Source: Galdieria sulphuraria
Taxonomy: Eukaryota > Rhodophyta > Bangiophyceae > Galdieriales > Galdieriaceae
Direction: 5' to 3'
NCBI RefSeq assembly: GCF_000341285.1
Contig: NW_005178420.1
Location: forward strand, 1 to 64,000
Length of the DNA: 64,000 nt
Below the pieces are notes generated by a model. That model did not search any database and was not told the origin of the DNA. It saw only the letters and a program-made list of their open reading frames with translations. Below are positions 1-11,299 of the stretch, in pieces (position 1 is the stretch's first letter; each line of letters starts with the position of its first letter). Both the position numbers and the translations under genes were made by a program.

Positions 1-1018
1 AACTTCTAACATATATGCTGTCTTACGCACAGACGAGCTGATAATGTTAAGTATATAAGGACTTTGTGAATAATTTCCAGTATATGCGTAAATTCCTAGA
101 CCTATAATAAGGTAGTTGATAATATTAATGGTGAATCCCCAAAAAACTGCCTTTTTAAAGTCATATGGATTTCCCATTTCTATTATCAAATTGAAGAACA
201 GGAGGTGCCCCGAATAAGCAAAAACGATATCCTTTGCAATCATTCCTTAGTTGATATGAAAATATACATAAAATAATACGTACCGAAATAGCTACAAAGA
301 AATCAACGAGGTTTGTTATAGCAAAAGCTGAAGCACCCGAGGATGCTCCAATGGATAGGTCAGGTTCTGGAGAGTTCTGTACTGCAACTGCTGTCAAGGT
401 CATTATTTCAGGGACTGCTACAAAGATAATGCAAGATATGGACAAATATGCAACTCCTTTCAATGTTCGAGGAACTGAAATTAAAATACCTATCAATGTC
501 ACAACCACGGAAAACACAATGTAACATGTCTTTTGATTGGCAGCAATATAAAATGCTTGTGCAGAAACCATAATGTTTGCAGCAACGAAACAAAACAAAA
601 GAGTTACTTGGCACCATAAAGCTACTTCCTTGGCAATTCTCCCAAAGTGAATTCCAACGACTTCATCATAGTTACGCACAAGTGGATGTGACTTCCATAT
701 GTCGGATATCAGAAAGCCGGTATACATGGCCATAATTCCGAAGAAAACTAGAAAGATTGCTCCAGGAACGAAACCCATACTCATTACAACACTGGGTAAC
801 GAAAGCTGAGAAGCTGATTCTGTCTCGGCAACCAATAGAATGACAACCAGAACCCAGTTGCTTTTCAAGCTTTCTGGAAGTTTATCAGGGTCTAATTCTG
901 CCTGAGCATTGTTTGCTTCGGGCAACTGAACTTTAGACGACTGAGCCTGTTCTTCCTGTGGTTGACAGTTATATATTCCTTCATCAACAAACTCTAAGCT
1001 ATTTTGCTTACAATCCAT
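1..1018 (-). CDS. Amino-acid transporter, AAAP (SLC32/36/38-like) family, 3' part outside window
   Basis: Partial membrane protein whose C-terminus lies beyond the left edge. The reading starts at the ATG at 1018, followed by about 70 hydrophilic residues. Hydrophobic helices then follow with features of the amino acid/auxin permease family: a first helix of LPSVVMSMGFVPGAIF type, a YDEVVGIHFGRIAKEV loop and, after an intron, the DIVFAYSGHLLFF segment typical of helix 6. The intron is at about 232-283 (donor GTACGT, 52 nt), and the frame stays open from there to base 1. Such proteins move neutral amino acids across plasma or vacuolar membranes, often with protons or sodium; the substrate cannot be told from sequence. 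An in-frame TTG upstream (1051) is not preferred as start. Family sure, substrate unknown. Confidence 0.85.
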
Positions 1019-1633
1019 GATCACTTGACAGCGAGTCTCAAAGACAGACAAAGCGATAAGAGAAGCTGATTTTCATTCCAGACGCTCAAGTGGAATCGAG
1101 TCCACAGGAAAGGATCGGCTTGTCGATGTGGACAATTGGGAAAGATTTGCAATGTCTTTCTTGTTGCATCCCATTTTCTCTTTACCTTGTAGAAAATGAC
1201 TTTGTTCATTACTGGTTAAGGAATGATTCCTTCATTCCTTTTGTATGGATAGACAAATACAATGGGTTTCGAGCAAAAATTGATGTCGGTAGCTCCCAAC
1301 ACCAATCTGGACTTTTTTTTTCAAGTGTTTTTCAGTAAAGATATTCTCCAAAAATGGAAGTGCCTGGTTTTGCCCTTTGACCAACTAGGCTCAACTCTGA
1401 TAGTTTATTTAGTGATTATTGTTACGTTGCTTTACCTGAATGCTACCTCAAAGTGTGCACCTGCCAATTAACGATTGTCGTTGAAACGATAAAAGTTTTT
1501 GGAGATATTTTTGAGTTTATTGGATCTTATGTTTCTAAATTCTTTTGTTTTTTTATTGGTTCCATTGGTATGTCCAACAAGCTATGCCTTTGACTAAAAG
1601 GTATAACCCACCCACGATAGAATTTATTCATTG
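1019..1633. other. Intergenic, divergent promoter region
   Basis: About 600 bases between the divergent transporter and a small hypothetical gene. Short open frames exist on both strands (for example 1090-1338 and 1262-1471 on +), but none has a recognisable motif or convincing splice context. It probably holds both promoters. No clear TATA box was identified. Confidence 0.5.
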
Positions 1634-2068
1634 ATGACAGAAAACCGTCTGATGAGCTATACTGTATTGTACGATACGACAGAAAATAAAGACCTCAACT
1701 TGTCGTTAAGGGCAAAGAAATTGTCTTGGAAAGAAAATCAAAGTGGACACTATCCGTCTTCAATTCCGAATCTTTCTTCTGTTGATGGAAAGGAGATCAA
1801 ATGCAACTCCAAAAGCACGAAGGTTTGTCAGTATTCTGTTGGTTTCCTTTAAAGGACATTATTTGACAACTTGTGAATTTGAGTTGGATATTTCCAGTTG
1901 TTAAAGAGCAATGTGGGTGTAAGGACAGTCTTTCTAATAGAGAATCTGCGGACCACTGAAAACGAAGAGAGCAGAGTGGTTGGTGTGTATGCCGACCTCA
2001 TTTTATGCAGAGTTGCTACTTGTTTGAGATCCCGTACTAGTTACCGTAATTCATTGTGGAATGGTTGA
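1634..2068 (+). CDS. Hypothetical two-exon small protein (119 aa)
   Basis: Not recognised. Exon 1 runs 1634-1822 from an ATG (MTENRLMSYTVLYD...). A 75-nt intron 1823-1897 begins GTTTGT and ends with a pyrimidine-rich TTTCCAG. Exon 2 runs 1898-2068, and the frame is kept across the junction (63 + 57 codons including stop). The second exon reads like coding sequence, with a hydrophobic/charged alternation (VRTVFLIENLRTTENEESRV). No signal peptide, membrane segment or known motif is visible. The model rests only on splice signals and phase, so it is a modest-confidence prediction that transcript data would settle. Confidence 0.45.
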
Positions 2069-2402
2069 ATAAATCATTGAATTGGAGACGACTTTATCAC
2101 AAGTGGTGATGGGCTACCGATAAAAGCTTCAAAGTATGCATACAAAAGTTTATAATTGTTTCTATTCTTTATCAAAGAATCCAAGTATGCCAAAGATATG
2201 CCGATATAAGAAGACAACATCTTGATATACTCAAATGGAACATTTGTTTCGTTACTCTATAGCTTTTAGTTTTGTAGAGACAAGACTAGCGGAGTTTTGA
2301 ATTAATAACACAGTGAAAGTGACCCAATTGATCGCATTTTCTTCTTTTAAAAAACTTTGAGTAGCTGGTCATAGTAACTTGGAAATATACCCAAGATAAT
2401 AC
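2069..2402. other. Intergenic, convergent 3' ends
   Basis: AT-rich stretch between two genes pointing at each other. Nothing beyond short random open frames is visible. Confidence 0.4.
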
Positions 2403-3550
2403 TCATGGATAGCGTGTCAACTTGTCCCAGTAATAAGCTCGGAGAATATGAAGGGAAAAGAATTTGTTCCAACAGTTACACTCATAATAGTTTGCCAGAT
2501 TCAACTCCATTCCTTTCTCTTGGAATATATTGGCTAACAAACGAAAAATGGTTATAAGAGGAGGAAATGTCCACAACCTTTTTAAAATACTATGAAAGAC
2601 CAGCAACTCTTGAGCAAAGGCATTTTGATGCATTCAGAAAAATTCGACATTTCAACAGACATATTTGTCCAAGCAAAGTTTCCATATAAACTGCTATAAT
2701 CCACCAAAACTCGGTGAAAACTGCTTACAACAACACTAAATCTTCACCCGAGGTTTTCAAGAACCATAAATGAATAACACCACCTCGTAATAAAATTTCA
2801 CATACCGGATTAAGAACAACAGAGAATAATTCTTGGAACAACTCCAAAGCCAATCAATTTATCATTTGGGTCATTATAAGAAGATACAATGACGATATTA
2901 TTTCTAATACAAGTATTCACATAAGAGGCAGGTACACGCCGTCCAACACCTCTCAACAGGGCCACTCTAAAGTCCATGGAGGACTCAAGGCCTTTTATTT
3001 CTTCTTCTATGCGATATTGTAGTCCCAATATTTTAAGAACTTGTAGTCTCCTATACCACGAGCATAGATAGGTTGCGTTTTCCAGAATTTCTATGGAACC
3101 TGCAGAAAACCTAAATTAAGGATCGAATAGTCTTCTATCCAATGCAAAACTATGTGACAAGGTTTGGTTAACATACAAAGTCTATTCACATAACCAGATG
3201 TATCATGTTCTCTTGAGCACTATAAGGAAGCCAAATAATCTTTTCAAAGATATTCCTTCAGTTTGTTTCAACTTGGTCCTTCGACAATGTAGGTTTCTAT
3301 TTTGGTTCCGTAGACACTTCTCTATCGTGATAACAGTGAATTCTTCAAACATCAATACCGAGTCACCTTCCAACACAAGAGGAGCTTCTATTCTAAGAAC
3401 GCACTCCAAGTCTCGTGTCTTTTACGCGACAAGGAAATCGTATTCCAATTCTGGGTAACAACCATCCAACGAAACTCCCCAAATACTAAAACTAAAGTAA
3501 CTCAAGATATATTAGAAACACTCTTTAAGGGTATTTGACGAGTAAAAAAT
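2403..3550 (-). CDS. Unrecognised multi-exon gene, partly resolved
   Basis: Several short minus-strand exons can be chained with correct phase: 3219-3177 (acceptor TTCCTTATAG, donor GTATGT), 3099-2888 (acceptor TTTTCTGCAG, donor GTATCT) and 2841-2806 (donor GTATGT). The joined product contains SGYVNRL, a charged helix (LGLQYRIEEEIKGLESSMDF), LLRGVGRRVPASYV and LFQELFSVVLNP. Coding-like stretches upstream (around 3409-3260, ECVLRIEAPLVLEGDS) and downstream (2633-2403, ending DKLTRYP before a stop) probably belong to the same gene, but I could not join them without breaking frame. It may therefore be a real gene with more exons or a decaying one. No family was recognised. The outer limits are approximate. 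Confidence 0.4.
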
Positions 3551-4363
3551 ATAGGTCCAACGTTTCTCGACCAACAGCTACTGGTTTCAGCTGTCCTTAT
3601 TCTACCAGATAATAGTTAGCTCAACACAGCTCTTCCAAGAATTGGCAAAAGAAACAACACAAACAGAGTAGTAATAAGCTTCATACAAATATGGAGCTCA
3701 TCAAACCAAACCCCTTAAAATTGTTATACTTTTACAGTTATCAGGTCTTTCAGTCCAATCAATTCACCCTGAAAATGTTCTCTCTTTAATAGAATATCAA
3801 TAAAACCTTGTGTTTCTCCCATTCTTTATTCCTCTTTTTCTGAATAGTATTGTAGAGTCAAGTAACAAACACAAGTTTTACAAATTCGTTAATATGCTTG
3901 TTTCTATAAAGAGTGGATCTCATTTCTTCAGTCGAATGTTTGCCATTGCTAAGTTTCCTTGTCATTCTTAGCAAAAGGAAGGAGTCGTTTATTGTTGTAA
4001 AATCTAAATAGAGGGACTAAACCTTCTAGGCAGCTGTTTACAAGTAATCTTATGGATATTATCATTTCAGTGTTCTGTTAATACTAACTATAGTTTTTGG
4101 ATTGCAAGCAACTCTAATGGGCTTAATTCTTTATAGAATGAAAACATCATATTTCATAAGAAATAATCAACTTGATTATCCACATTTCTCTTTCATTCTA
4201 CTTTTCGTCATATCAAACGAAAATAAAGCGACTCAAAGATTTTCTTTATCCAATGGTCATCAGATGCAACGACCTATGGACGATGGATTTGAGTCGATTG
4301 GGTCTTGTTGAAATTTTCAACAGAAAGGTTGAAGACTCCATTCTTCTATCGGTATTTGTGGAA
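3551..4363. other. Intergenic upstream of GABA transaminase copy 1
   Basis: About 800 AT-rich bases. An open frame from 4172 continues in frame into the transaminase, but the extra 64 residues look like translated leader (rich in Ile, Phe and Ser). The start at 4364 fits the paralogue at 57071 better. No RNA gene or repeat was recognised. Confidence 0.4.
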
Positions 4364-6082
4364 ATGAAGAATTGGAAACTCTCAAGGTTTTCAAGAGCCT
4401 TAAGTCATTTGGAGAATGCCTATCATGGCAGCCTGAAACCTTCTGTACTTACTGAGATACCAGGACCTCGTTCAAAGGAATTGAGTGCTCAATTGGACAC
4501 TATTCAGGAAAGTAGAACAGTCAGTTTCTTTATTGATTTCGAAAAGGTGAGCTAGCTTTATTTTTTTGTTAGAATATATTTGAATTCATAGCTTAATAGA
4601 GTCAAGGAAACTATTTGGTTGATGCAGATGGAAATATTCTACTCGATATGTTTTGTCAAATAGCATCCTTACCTTTGGGTTACAATCACCCAGCTGTTAT
4701 TCAGGCAGTGAAAAATAACTCAGAATTTATGTCATTTCTAGTACAAAGACCAGCACTCGGAATCAATCCACCCATTCAGTGGCCACAAGTACTGCAACAG
4801 ACTTTACAAAATGTTGCACCTCGTGGACTCGAACAAGTCGTAACTACTTGCGGTTGTGGTACTTCTGCAAATGAAAATGCTTTCAAGGTAATTAGATTCC
4901 ATTCACAAGGCTTATTTTTAAACTGTATAATAGGCAGCTTTTATATGGAAGCGTGCAAAACAACGTCCTGGAGTTGAGCCTACGATAGAAGAATTAGAGT
5001 CTGCTATGCACAATCGTCCTCCTGGAAGCCCTTCCTTGGCTATTTTGTCCTTTGAAAACTCTTTTCACGGAAGAACTCTGGGATCCTTGTCAGCTACTCG
5101 ATCCAAAGCATTGTATAAGGTAAGAAGTTTGATACTACAGTTTTGCCATATGTATAATACGTATTTTTGTGTATATATGGATAGGTAGACTTCCCATCTT
5201 TTGAATGGCCTATGGCTCCATTTCCAAATCTTCGTTATCCTCTGCAAGGGAAACAAGACTTGATGAATATCAAGGAAGAAGATCGATGTCTGAAAAGTGT
5301 GGCCAACATTCTATCTACGCATCCTATTCCCATCGCTGCTGTTATTGTGGAGCCTATCTTGTCTGAAGGTGGAGACTTATCAGCTTCTCCACGCTTTTTT
5401 AGAGAGCTGCGAGATCTTGCACTTCAAAATGATGTGGCTTTTATAGGTTTGTATTATCTTATATTTATTTTCAGTCGGTGACCTTTGTGATCTAGTCGAT
5501 GAGGTTCAAACCGGTTGTGGTGCAACTGGTACTTTTTGGGCTCATGAAGCTTGGGAACTCTCAACTCCACCTGACATGGTTACCTTTTCAAAGAAAATGC
5601 AAGTATCTGGATATTATGCTAGAAAAGGATTTAGACCTGCTCAATGTTCTCGTATATTTGGAACTTGGATGGTAAGCCAATCTTGTGTTAAAAACGAGTC
5701 TCCATTGAACATTGATGTATAGGGTGACCCTCTTCGTATGTTGCACTGCAAAGCAATTGTAGACACGATTAACTCAGAGAAGCTTCTCGAAAGAGTAAAA
5801 CATACGGGAGAATATCTTAAAAATGGTTTGATGGAGGCCTCTAACCAATTTCCAGAACAAATCAAGAATGTAAGAGGTAAAGGTACCTTTTTGGCTTGGG
5901 ACTGCAAAAGTTCAGAAGAAAGAGATCATTTCATATATGTTTTAAGACAGTATGGAGTGAATATTGGGGGTTGCGGAAAGAATACTTGTCGACTTCGACC
6001 AGCACTCATTTTAGAACATGATGACGTTGAAGTATTCATGACGGCATTCCAACAAGCATTGAAGACTATTACTTTGTCATAA
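4364..6082 (+). CDS. 4-aminobutyrate aminotransferase, copy 1 (eukaryotic class III)
   Basis: PLP enzyme that moves the amino group of GABA to 2-oxoglutarate, giving succinic semialdehyde in the GABA shunt; the family usually acts in mitochondria. Six exons (4364-4546, 4600-4887, 4934-5119, 5185-5446, 5496-5671, 5723-6082) give 484 residues, the normal size. Family marks are [11 protein letters not shown] near residue 30, [23 protein letters not shown] (cofactor phosphate region), [12 protein letters not shown] (the Asp that holds the PLP pyridine nitrogen), FSKKMQVSG (Schiff-base Lys) and the terminal RIFGTWMGDPLR region. The N-terminus (MKNWKLSRFSRALSHLENAY) is basic and could be a mitochondrial presequence. 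A second copy at 57071 shares every intron position. Confidence is high for the family. Confidence 0.93.
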
Positions 6083-6208
6083 TGAAAGAATAGAACGAGT
6101 TGATTTGTTACATACGGTTTGTGCACTGAGTAAAGATGATATGTGTCTCTGCATTTGTCTATTCTCCTTTTGAAAATTCCAATACTTGAATAACATGAAA
6201 TATGGTTG

Positions 6209-6772
6209 TCATTGCAGAATATCTAGATACAAAACATCATGAAAGTAACCTTTCATATTGGAAATAATAGTTCCATTCGGCTCTCTAAGCAACACAACTT
6301 GTTGGCAGAATTTTCGAGATGTTGACGGAGGAATATATTGAACAATCTAAAAATTGTGTCAAAAGAACACAAGATTCATCTTACTGATATTTAGGTAATT
6401 GTCAAATCTTGAGACTTTTAAAGGAATTGTTGTTGTTTTCTCAACAATCTTGTATGCAAACCGCTCAAAACATTGTAGGGCTTTCTGAAGAATACATCAA
6501 ATTGAACATAAATCAAGAATGAGAAGGAAAAATAGTTTTATCAAAAAAACTGTCAGAACAAGTGCTTACCATTTTAAAAAAAACATATTTGGAAATTCTT
6601 TGGGTGGTTCTCCAACTCTATTGCTATGAACTACCATTTCGAGTATATCCTTGTCAATGAAGAATGACTGTGAGAGATTGTAAAAAGCCAATTTTTGAGC
6701 AACATGTACTTCATAGAAGACAGCAATCTGTGTACTTGACACGAGTAAAAGCTTTTTGTAGAAGATGTGCAT
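6209..6772 (-). CDS. Unrecognised small multi-exon protein
   Basis: Three coding-like blocks lie on the minus strand. The first, from an ATG at 6772, reads MHIFYKKLLLVSSTQIAVFY and continues to about 6630 or 6570. The second contains KALQCFERFAYKIVEKTTTI. The third contains VVLLREPNGTIISNMKGY and ends at a stop at 6209. Splice signals GTAGTT or GTAAGC...TTCTTCAG and GTAAGA...TTTTTAG lie between them, but more than one donor/acceptor choice keeps the frame, so exact exons are undecided. No family, signal peptide or membrane segment was recognised. The gene faces the 3' end of GABA transaminase copy 1. An organellar ribosomal or assembly protein is only a guess. Confidence 0.4.
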
Positions 6773-7353
6773 CTTATATCCATGAAAGGAAAGAGTGGGA
6801 AGATAAAATTAGCTTGCAATAGAAAACCCCGCAATCACTACTATGTGTGCTCTTTACAAGTATATATGACCGAGGATTCTACTGCTACCAAGTAATTGAT
6901 ATCTGATAAAGAAACCCGAATCTCGTCAAAGTTTTATAAATCAACTGATTATTAAGATAGATACTCGTACGGAGGAATATACAATTTACTATTTATGCTA
7001 CTTGTGTACATAATACGATTTCGATGTAGAGGAATAAGCAAAGGTTCTGCAAATATTTCAACTGAATAACAGGCTTTTTATATGATATCCCAATCAATTC
7101 GTGATAGAGAACCTTTCAAGTATTCCAAAAGTTCTATCTACCAAGGTCCCTATATATAGTTGGAAGTTTACAATAGTTTTTAAAACTTTCTTCTATTTGT
7201 ATCCTACTTGTATTTTGTATGTAAAGCGAGTAAACAAGTAGCAAAACATGGCGGGAAGGGATTGGATAGAATGGCTTTAGTCCCTGTGAATTTCGTGCTT
7301 TGCTGGCCAGATCAGATGGCCTGAAGGAGAGACACGTAGATCAACTTTGTAAC

Positions 7354-7362
7354 GGCGCCAAA
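7354..7362 (-). promoter_or_regulatory. E2F-like site
   Basis: GGCGCCAAA on +, so TTTGGCGCC on -, matches the E2F consensus TTTSSCGC. It lies 10 bases from a second site and about 245 bases before the TIR-kinase start. Function is inferred only from the match. Confidence 0.35.
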
Positions 7363-7371
7363 TGGAGCATG

Positions 7372-7383
7372 TTTCGCGCCAAA
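7372..7383 (+). promoter_or_regulatory. Bidirectional E2F-like site
   Basis: TTTCGCGCCAAA fits the E2F consensus TTTSSCGC on both strands (TTTCGCGC forward, TTTGGCGC reverse). With the neighbouring site it forms a pair upstream of the TIR-kinase gene. Confidence 0.4.
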
Positions 7384-7603
7384 GAGTTTTTTCATTTGCT
7401 GAAGCCAACGCTACTCGGTGTCGAATAGGATACAAACGAACCTTATATTTCATATTATTTCAATTGAGTCATATTGCATATAGAGGTTAATATATTAGGC
7501 GTTTGTGGTGACTGACCTATTATAAAGAGAGTGACTCTGGTGGAGAATACATATATGACACGTTGTTGATGCCGAGAGAATAGTTGCACTGTATTTATAT
7601 AGT

Positions 7604-10600
7604 ATGACATTGAGAGGAAGAGAGAAAAGGTCGAAATCGGTAGAAAGAACAAAGGAAGACTCAAGGGAATCATTGTTCGGAAGATTTACCTTCTTTAGGA
7701 ACTGTAATAGGCAGTGCAAGGACAACTCTAAGAGTACGAATGAAGTCAAGTTCCAAAATAATGGACTTGAAGAACAAAATACGCAAGCACAACAACCCCA
7801 ACTATCTCCTTCTATTCCAGTGACACGCTCAAATAGAAGAAGACATGAAGCTATCGAAGACACTTATAACAACTGGGACTCAAAAATATTAGAGAATAGT
7901 TTATCTTCTAGTTATCCAGGTCATAACAGTCCACGTTCTTTATCACCTGAACCTTATTCAAGTGTTCTTCATCGCTCGTATCCAAAGAATAATAATGTGC
8001 TGTCAAAGAGAGTCAGTTATAATATTGGAAATGGGATAAGGAACCTATCAGCTCTAATATCGGGAACACCGGGACGTTTTGCCGAAACTATGAGCGGAAT
8101 TCGTGCTTCTAGCTCCAGCGAACTTTCCAAACTAACCTCGTCTTCTGTTTCGGATGCGTTTTCTAGAGACTTTGGAGAGCTCTCCAAATCCTTTAATGGC
8201 TTAGACAGCCCCATATGTATAACTCCAAGAATAGAAGGATCGCAATCGAGTCTATCAGAGAAGAGTGATGTCAATTTCAAGTTTGAGATTTCGCCAGTAT
8301 CTTCTAGAACTGTGACACAAACTGGCTCAATCTCTAGTAGGTCAATCATCAATGCTCGTAATTCTGCTTGTGAGAAGGTTGTAGATAACGAAATACAGAT
8401 GGCCAGTAATAATGAAGGAATTGAACAACTGGACTTTCTGACGGTACATCGTGGAGATGGTAAAACTCAGATTGAACTCCATCGTGGAAGAATAGATAAG
8501 CTATCTCGTCGAGATAGAGTTGATTATCTGCTAGTTGCGAGAGCGTCCAACTTGGAAAATAGTGATCCTTTAGAAAGCACTCAAGTGTTTGATTGCAGTA
8601 ATGTGCTGGAAGCACATGGCTTGAATATTGAAAAAATTCAGCAACTGTCCAAAGACCTCAAATCATTTAGAAAAAGTTATCATTGTTGGATTTCTTGCAA
8701 GTTACAAAAGGAGAAACTAAACCCTCCTGGATTTGAATACGAAAGAATGTTATTCCATGATACAAAAAGTGGCAATGTGGAGCCCCTATTTCAAATTGTA
8801 TTGGATACTTTTCGCTGTTTGGCTGCTCTCATTGCATACAATATGACAGCAAAGAGTATTTTGATTCCTTTATGTGGAGGTGATCTGTATCGTTGTAAGA
8901 ACTATCGTGTGGATGCTTTGAAAGCGATTTTGGAAGTTGCTACTGTATACGCAGCATGTGGACTTCCCCTTAGGAGTATCAAAATATTATTACCTGAAAA
9001 CACATCGATTGAGTCAGAAAGGCGTCATTTTGCTAGGGCAAGAGAAGAGTGGCATAATTTTGACAATCATCCCATTGTTTTGGAAAAGATGGAACGGAAA
9101 AACTTTCTGTACGATTGTTTATTGTTACATGGGAAATCGGAAATGAAGCAAATTGAAATCATCAAAGACAGTTTGCAAGACATGAAAGCTAGTTCACAAA
9201 GTATAGATTGTGTAGCTAGGTAAGTTTTCAAAACATATTGCAGTCATTATAGAGAAATTGATTCATTCCGTATTTAGTGTACATTCAGGAGCCAACAGCA
9301 TTCAAATCTTCAAAAGTCTTTCGAGCCTTGTTTTCTCATCTCGCAAAATTGTTGCTTTGATATCTCCAAACTTCATGGAATGCTTATGTTGTCAAATGTT
9401 GTTTAGTCTCGCATTTTGTAGAAACTTGGAATCAAAGGGAAATGCTTTATTACCTATTGTATTGGACAACTGTCCTATGAGTCCCTTAGTTAAACGTGTA
9501 GTAAATTGTCAGGGTGTCATTGCTGGTTCACAGAAGATCGATATTATATTGAGAGCAATCTGCAAATTTGTTTCTTCTGAAGTGAACTCTTCCGAGCGCA
9601 AAAACGACAAAGTTGGTACTATACGTCTGCATTCTGGTGAAATTGTAGAGAAAAAGTGGGAAGATGAAACAACAAGAGAACTTAATGGTCATCATCAGCA
9701 GATGAAAGAAGAAGAAGATTTGTGCAGAAACGAGCAATGGCAATATTTCGAAACAAACAATTTGAACGATTTTGAGTTTGAAGACGACGAAAGTATTTTG
9801 AGCAATCCTTTGTTTACTCTTTCTTCATTACCCGAATGGAAGAGTCGTTGGAATATCGATCCTCGCATGCTTGAAGTGGGTCCTCGCATTGGAGTTGGTG
9901 GTAGCGGAGAAGTTTTTAAAGCTACTTATCAACGCCAAGTAGTTGCTGTAAAGTTACTGGTACAAGATGAAGATCATACTTCTTCCGATGCTCTTTTAGA
10001 TTTCAAAGGAGAGATGTTATTGATGAGTGGTTTGAGCCATCCCAATATCGTTAAGTTTATAGGCGCAGTGAATAGTTCTACCAACATTTGTCTCGTGACA
10101 GAATTTGTTTCAGGCGGATGTTTGTATCGCTACATAGCCAGAAAGAGAGCGAATGGTGAAATCTTTCCTATGAAGGATTATCTGAAGATTGCATTGGATA
10201 TTGCTAAAGGAATGGAATATCTTCATGCACAGACACCTCGGGTTATTCATATGGACTTGAAGTCACCCAATATTTTGTTGAGTCCACATAACAACGGACA
10301 CACTGCTAAGATAGCTGATTTTGGATTATCCTGTCGACTAGATAAAGGCTTGAGAAATACTGGTTTTGGTGGAACTGCGGAATGGATGGCACCTGAAATG
10401 ATGAGACAAGAAAAGTTTGATGAGAAAGTTGATGTGTTTTCATTTGGGGTCATTTTATGGGAACTTGTTACGGGAGAGAAGCCTTGGGGAAATGATCATC
10501 CTACACATATCATTCGAAAGGTATCATTGGAAGGACAAAGACTGATTGTACCTTTGGATATCCGACAGAGGATTCCAAAGGAGGTGGACGACCTTATTGA

Positions 10601-10688
10601 TCAGTGTCAAAGTGCAATTCCTGTTCAACGTCCTTCTTTTTCAGATTGTGTGCAAGTTTTAACAGATTTATGTTTTAGAGAAAGCTAA
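7604..10688 (+). CDS. Macro-like / TIR-like / TKL protein kinase fusion (1008 aa)
   Basis: Two exons (7604-9219, 9278-10688; 58-nt intron with GTAAGT donor) encode 1008 residues. Residues 1-280 are Ser-rich and probably disordered. Residues about 286-465 look like a macro-type fold: a first strand near TQIELHRGRIDKL, DRVDYLLVAR, then SILIPLCGGDLY and a final strand RSIKILLPE. Residues about 500-636 resemble a TIR domain (NFLYDCLLLHG, SSRKIVALISPNF, NALLPIVLDNC). The position of the usual catalytic Glu after the WCxxEL-type motif appears to be Leu. Residues about 728-1005 are a complete kinase of the tyrosine-kinase-like group: GVGGSGEVF, VAVK, HMDLKSPNILL (Met in place of the HRD Arg, so non-RD), DFGLS, APEMM. 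The kinase call is firm, TIR moderate, macro tentative. It probably acts in cytosolic signalling. Confidence 0.85.
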
Positions 10689-10707
10689 GATACGACTTGT
10701 ATAAAAA

Positions 10708-11209
10708 ATGAAAATCTTGATGAGAACAATTGTGTTTTCTTGTTGTGATGACTTTGAAATTGTTGGAATGGCTTGGATCCTTTACGCTCTCAAGTCAATA
10801 GGCCCAAAAAACTTTCAACGACCCTTGATGGCACATAACAATAGAATTCCTAGTTATATCAGAGTAAAAGAGAATCACATCCTGTTACAAGTGTTGGTCA
10901 AACCAGGATCCAAGAGACCTGGTCTAATGCAAACAACTGAAGAAGAGGTTATCATTCACGTAGGTGCACAACCCAAACAAGGAGAAGCCAATCAAGAGTT
11001 GGTAGAAAGGTAGTTATTACTCTATTATGGCACTAGAAAGTACTATTTATGGATACACGAGGTTGGCAAAGCTATTGCACGTGCCAAAGTCTGATATTTC
11101 CATCGAGTCTGGAGGAAAAGGCAAAAAAAAGAGAGTTTGTATAAAAGGTGTCGTAAATTGGCAAACGATCGACGATATTTTCAAATCTACACAAATGAAT
11201 GAGAAATAA
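10708..11209 (+). CDS. DUF167 (YggU-type) family protein
   Basis: Two exons (10708-11009, 11062-11209) give 149 residues. The domain covers IRVKENHILLQVLVKPGSKR through GVVNW, with the family pattern of a VKPGSK strand, AQPKQGEANQELVE helix start, LAKLLHVPKSDISI and GGKGKKKRVCIKG. DUF167 proteins are small mixed alpha/beta proteins found from bacteria to humans; their function is unclear. The domain starts near residue 50. The true start may be the in-frame ATG at 10828 (MAHNNR...), because the preceding 40 residues match nothing known and begin only 20 bases after the kinase stop. Confidence is high for family and moderate for start. Confidence 0.85.
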
Positions 11210-11299
11210 AAAGACAAGTTTCTCAACTACTTTATGTTGGATACATCACCCAGTAACTCTTATCACATAAAATACTCAGTATGACACAAAGTAAGGTTA

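Larger units (their letters stand above)
6773..7603. other. Long intergenic/leader region upstream of the TIR-kinase gene
   Basis: The left half is AT-rich. A TATA-like CTATATATAG sits at 7150-7159 on +. From about 7245 to 7400 base composition is clearly more GC-rich and includes a small hairpin (GGCCA...TGGCC near 7302-7318) and two E2F-like sites. Short upstream frames start at ATG 7248 (10 codons) and ATG 7363 (about 43 codons, ending near 7494). These could be upstream ORFs in a long leader of the gene starting at 7604, or a separate tiny gene. Confidence 0.4.

Noticed and set aside
7495-8615. Minus-strand frames opposite the TIR-kinase
   Set aside because: Low-complexity Ser/Leu strings antisense to a clearly coding exon.
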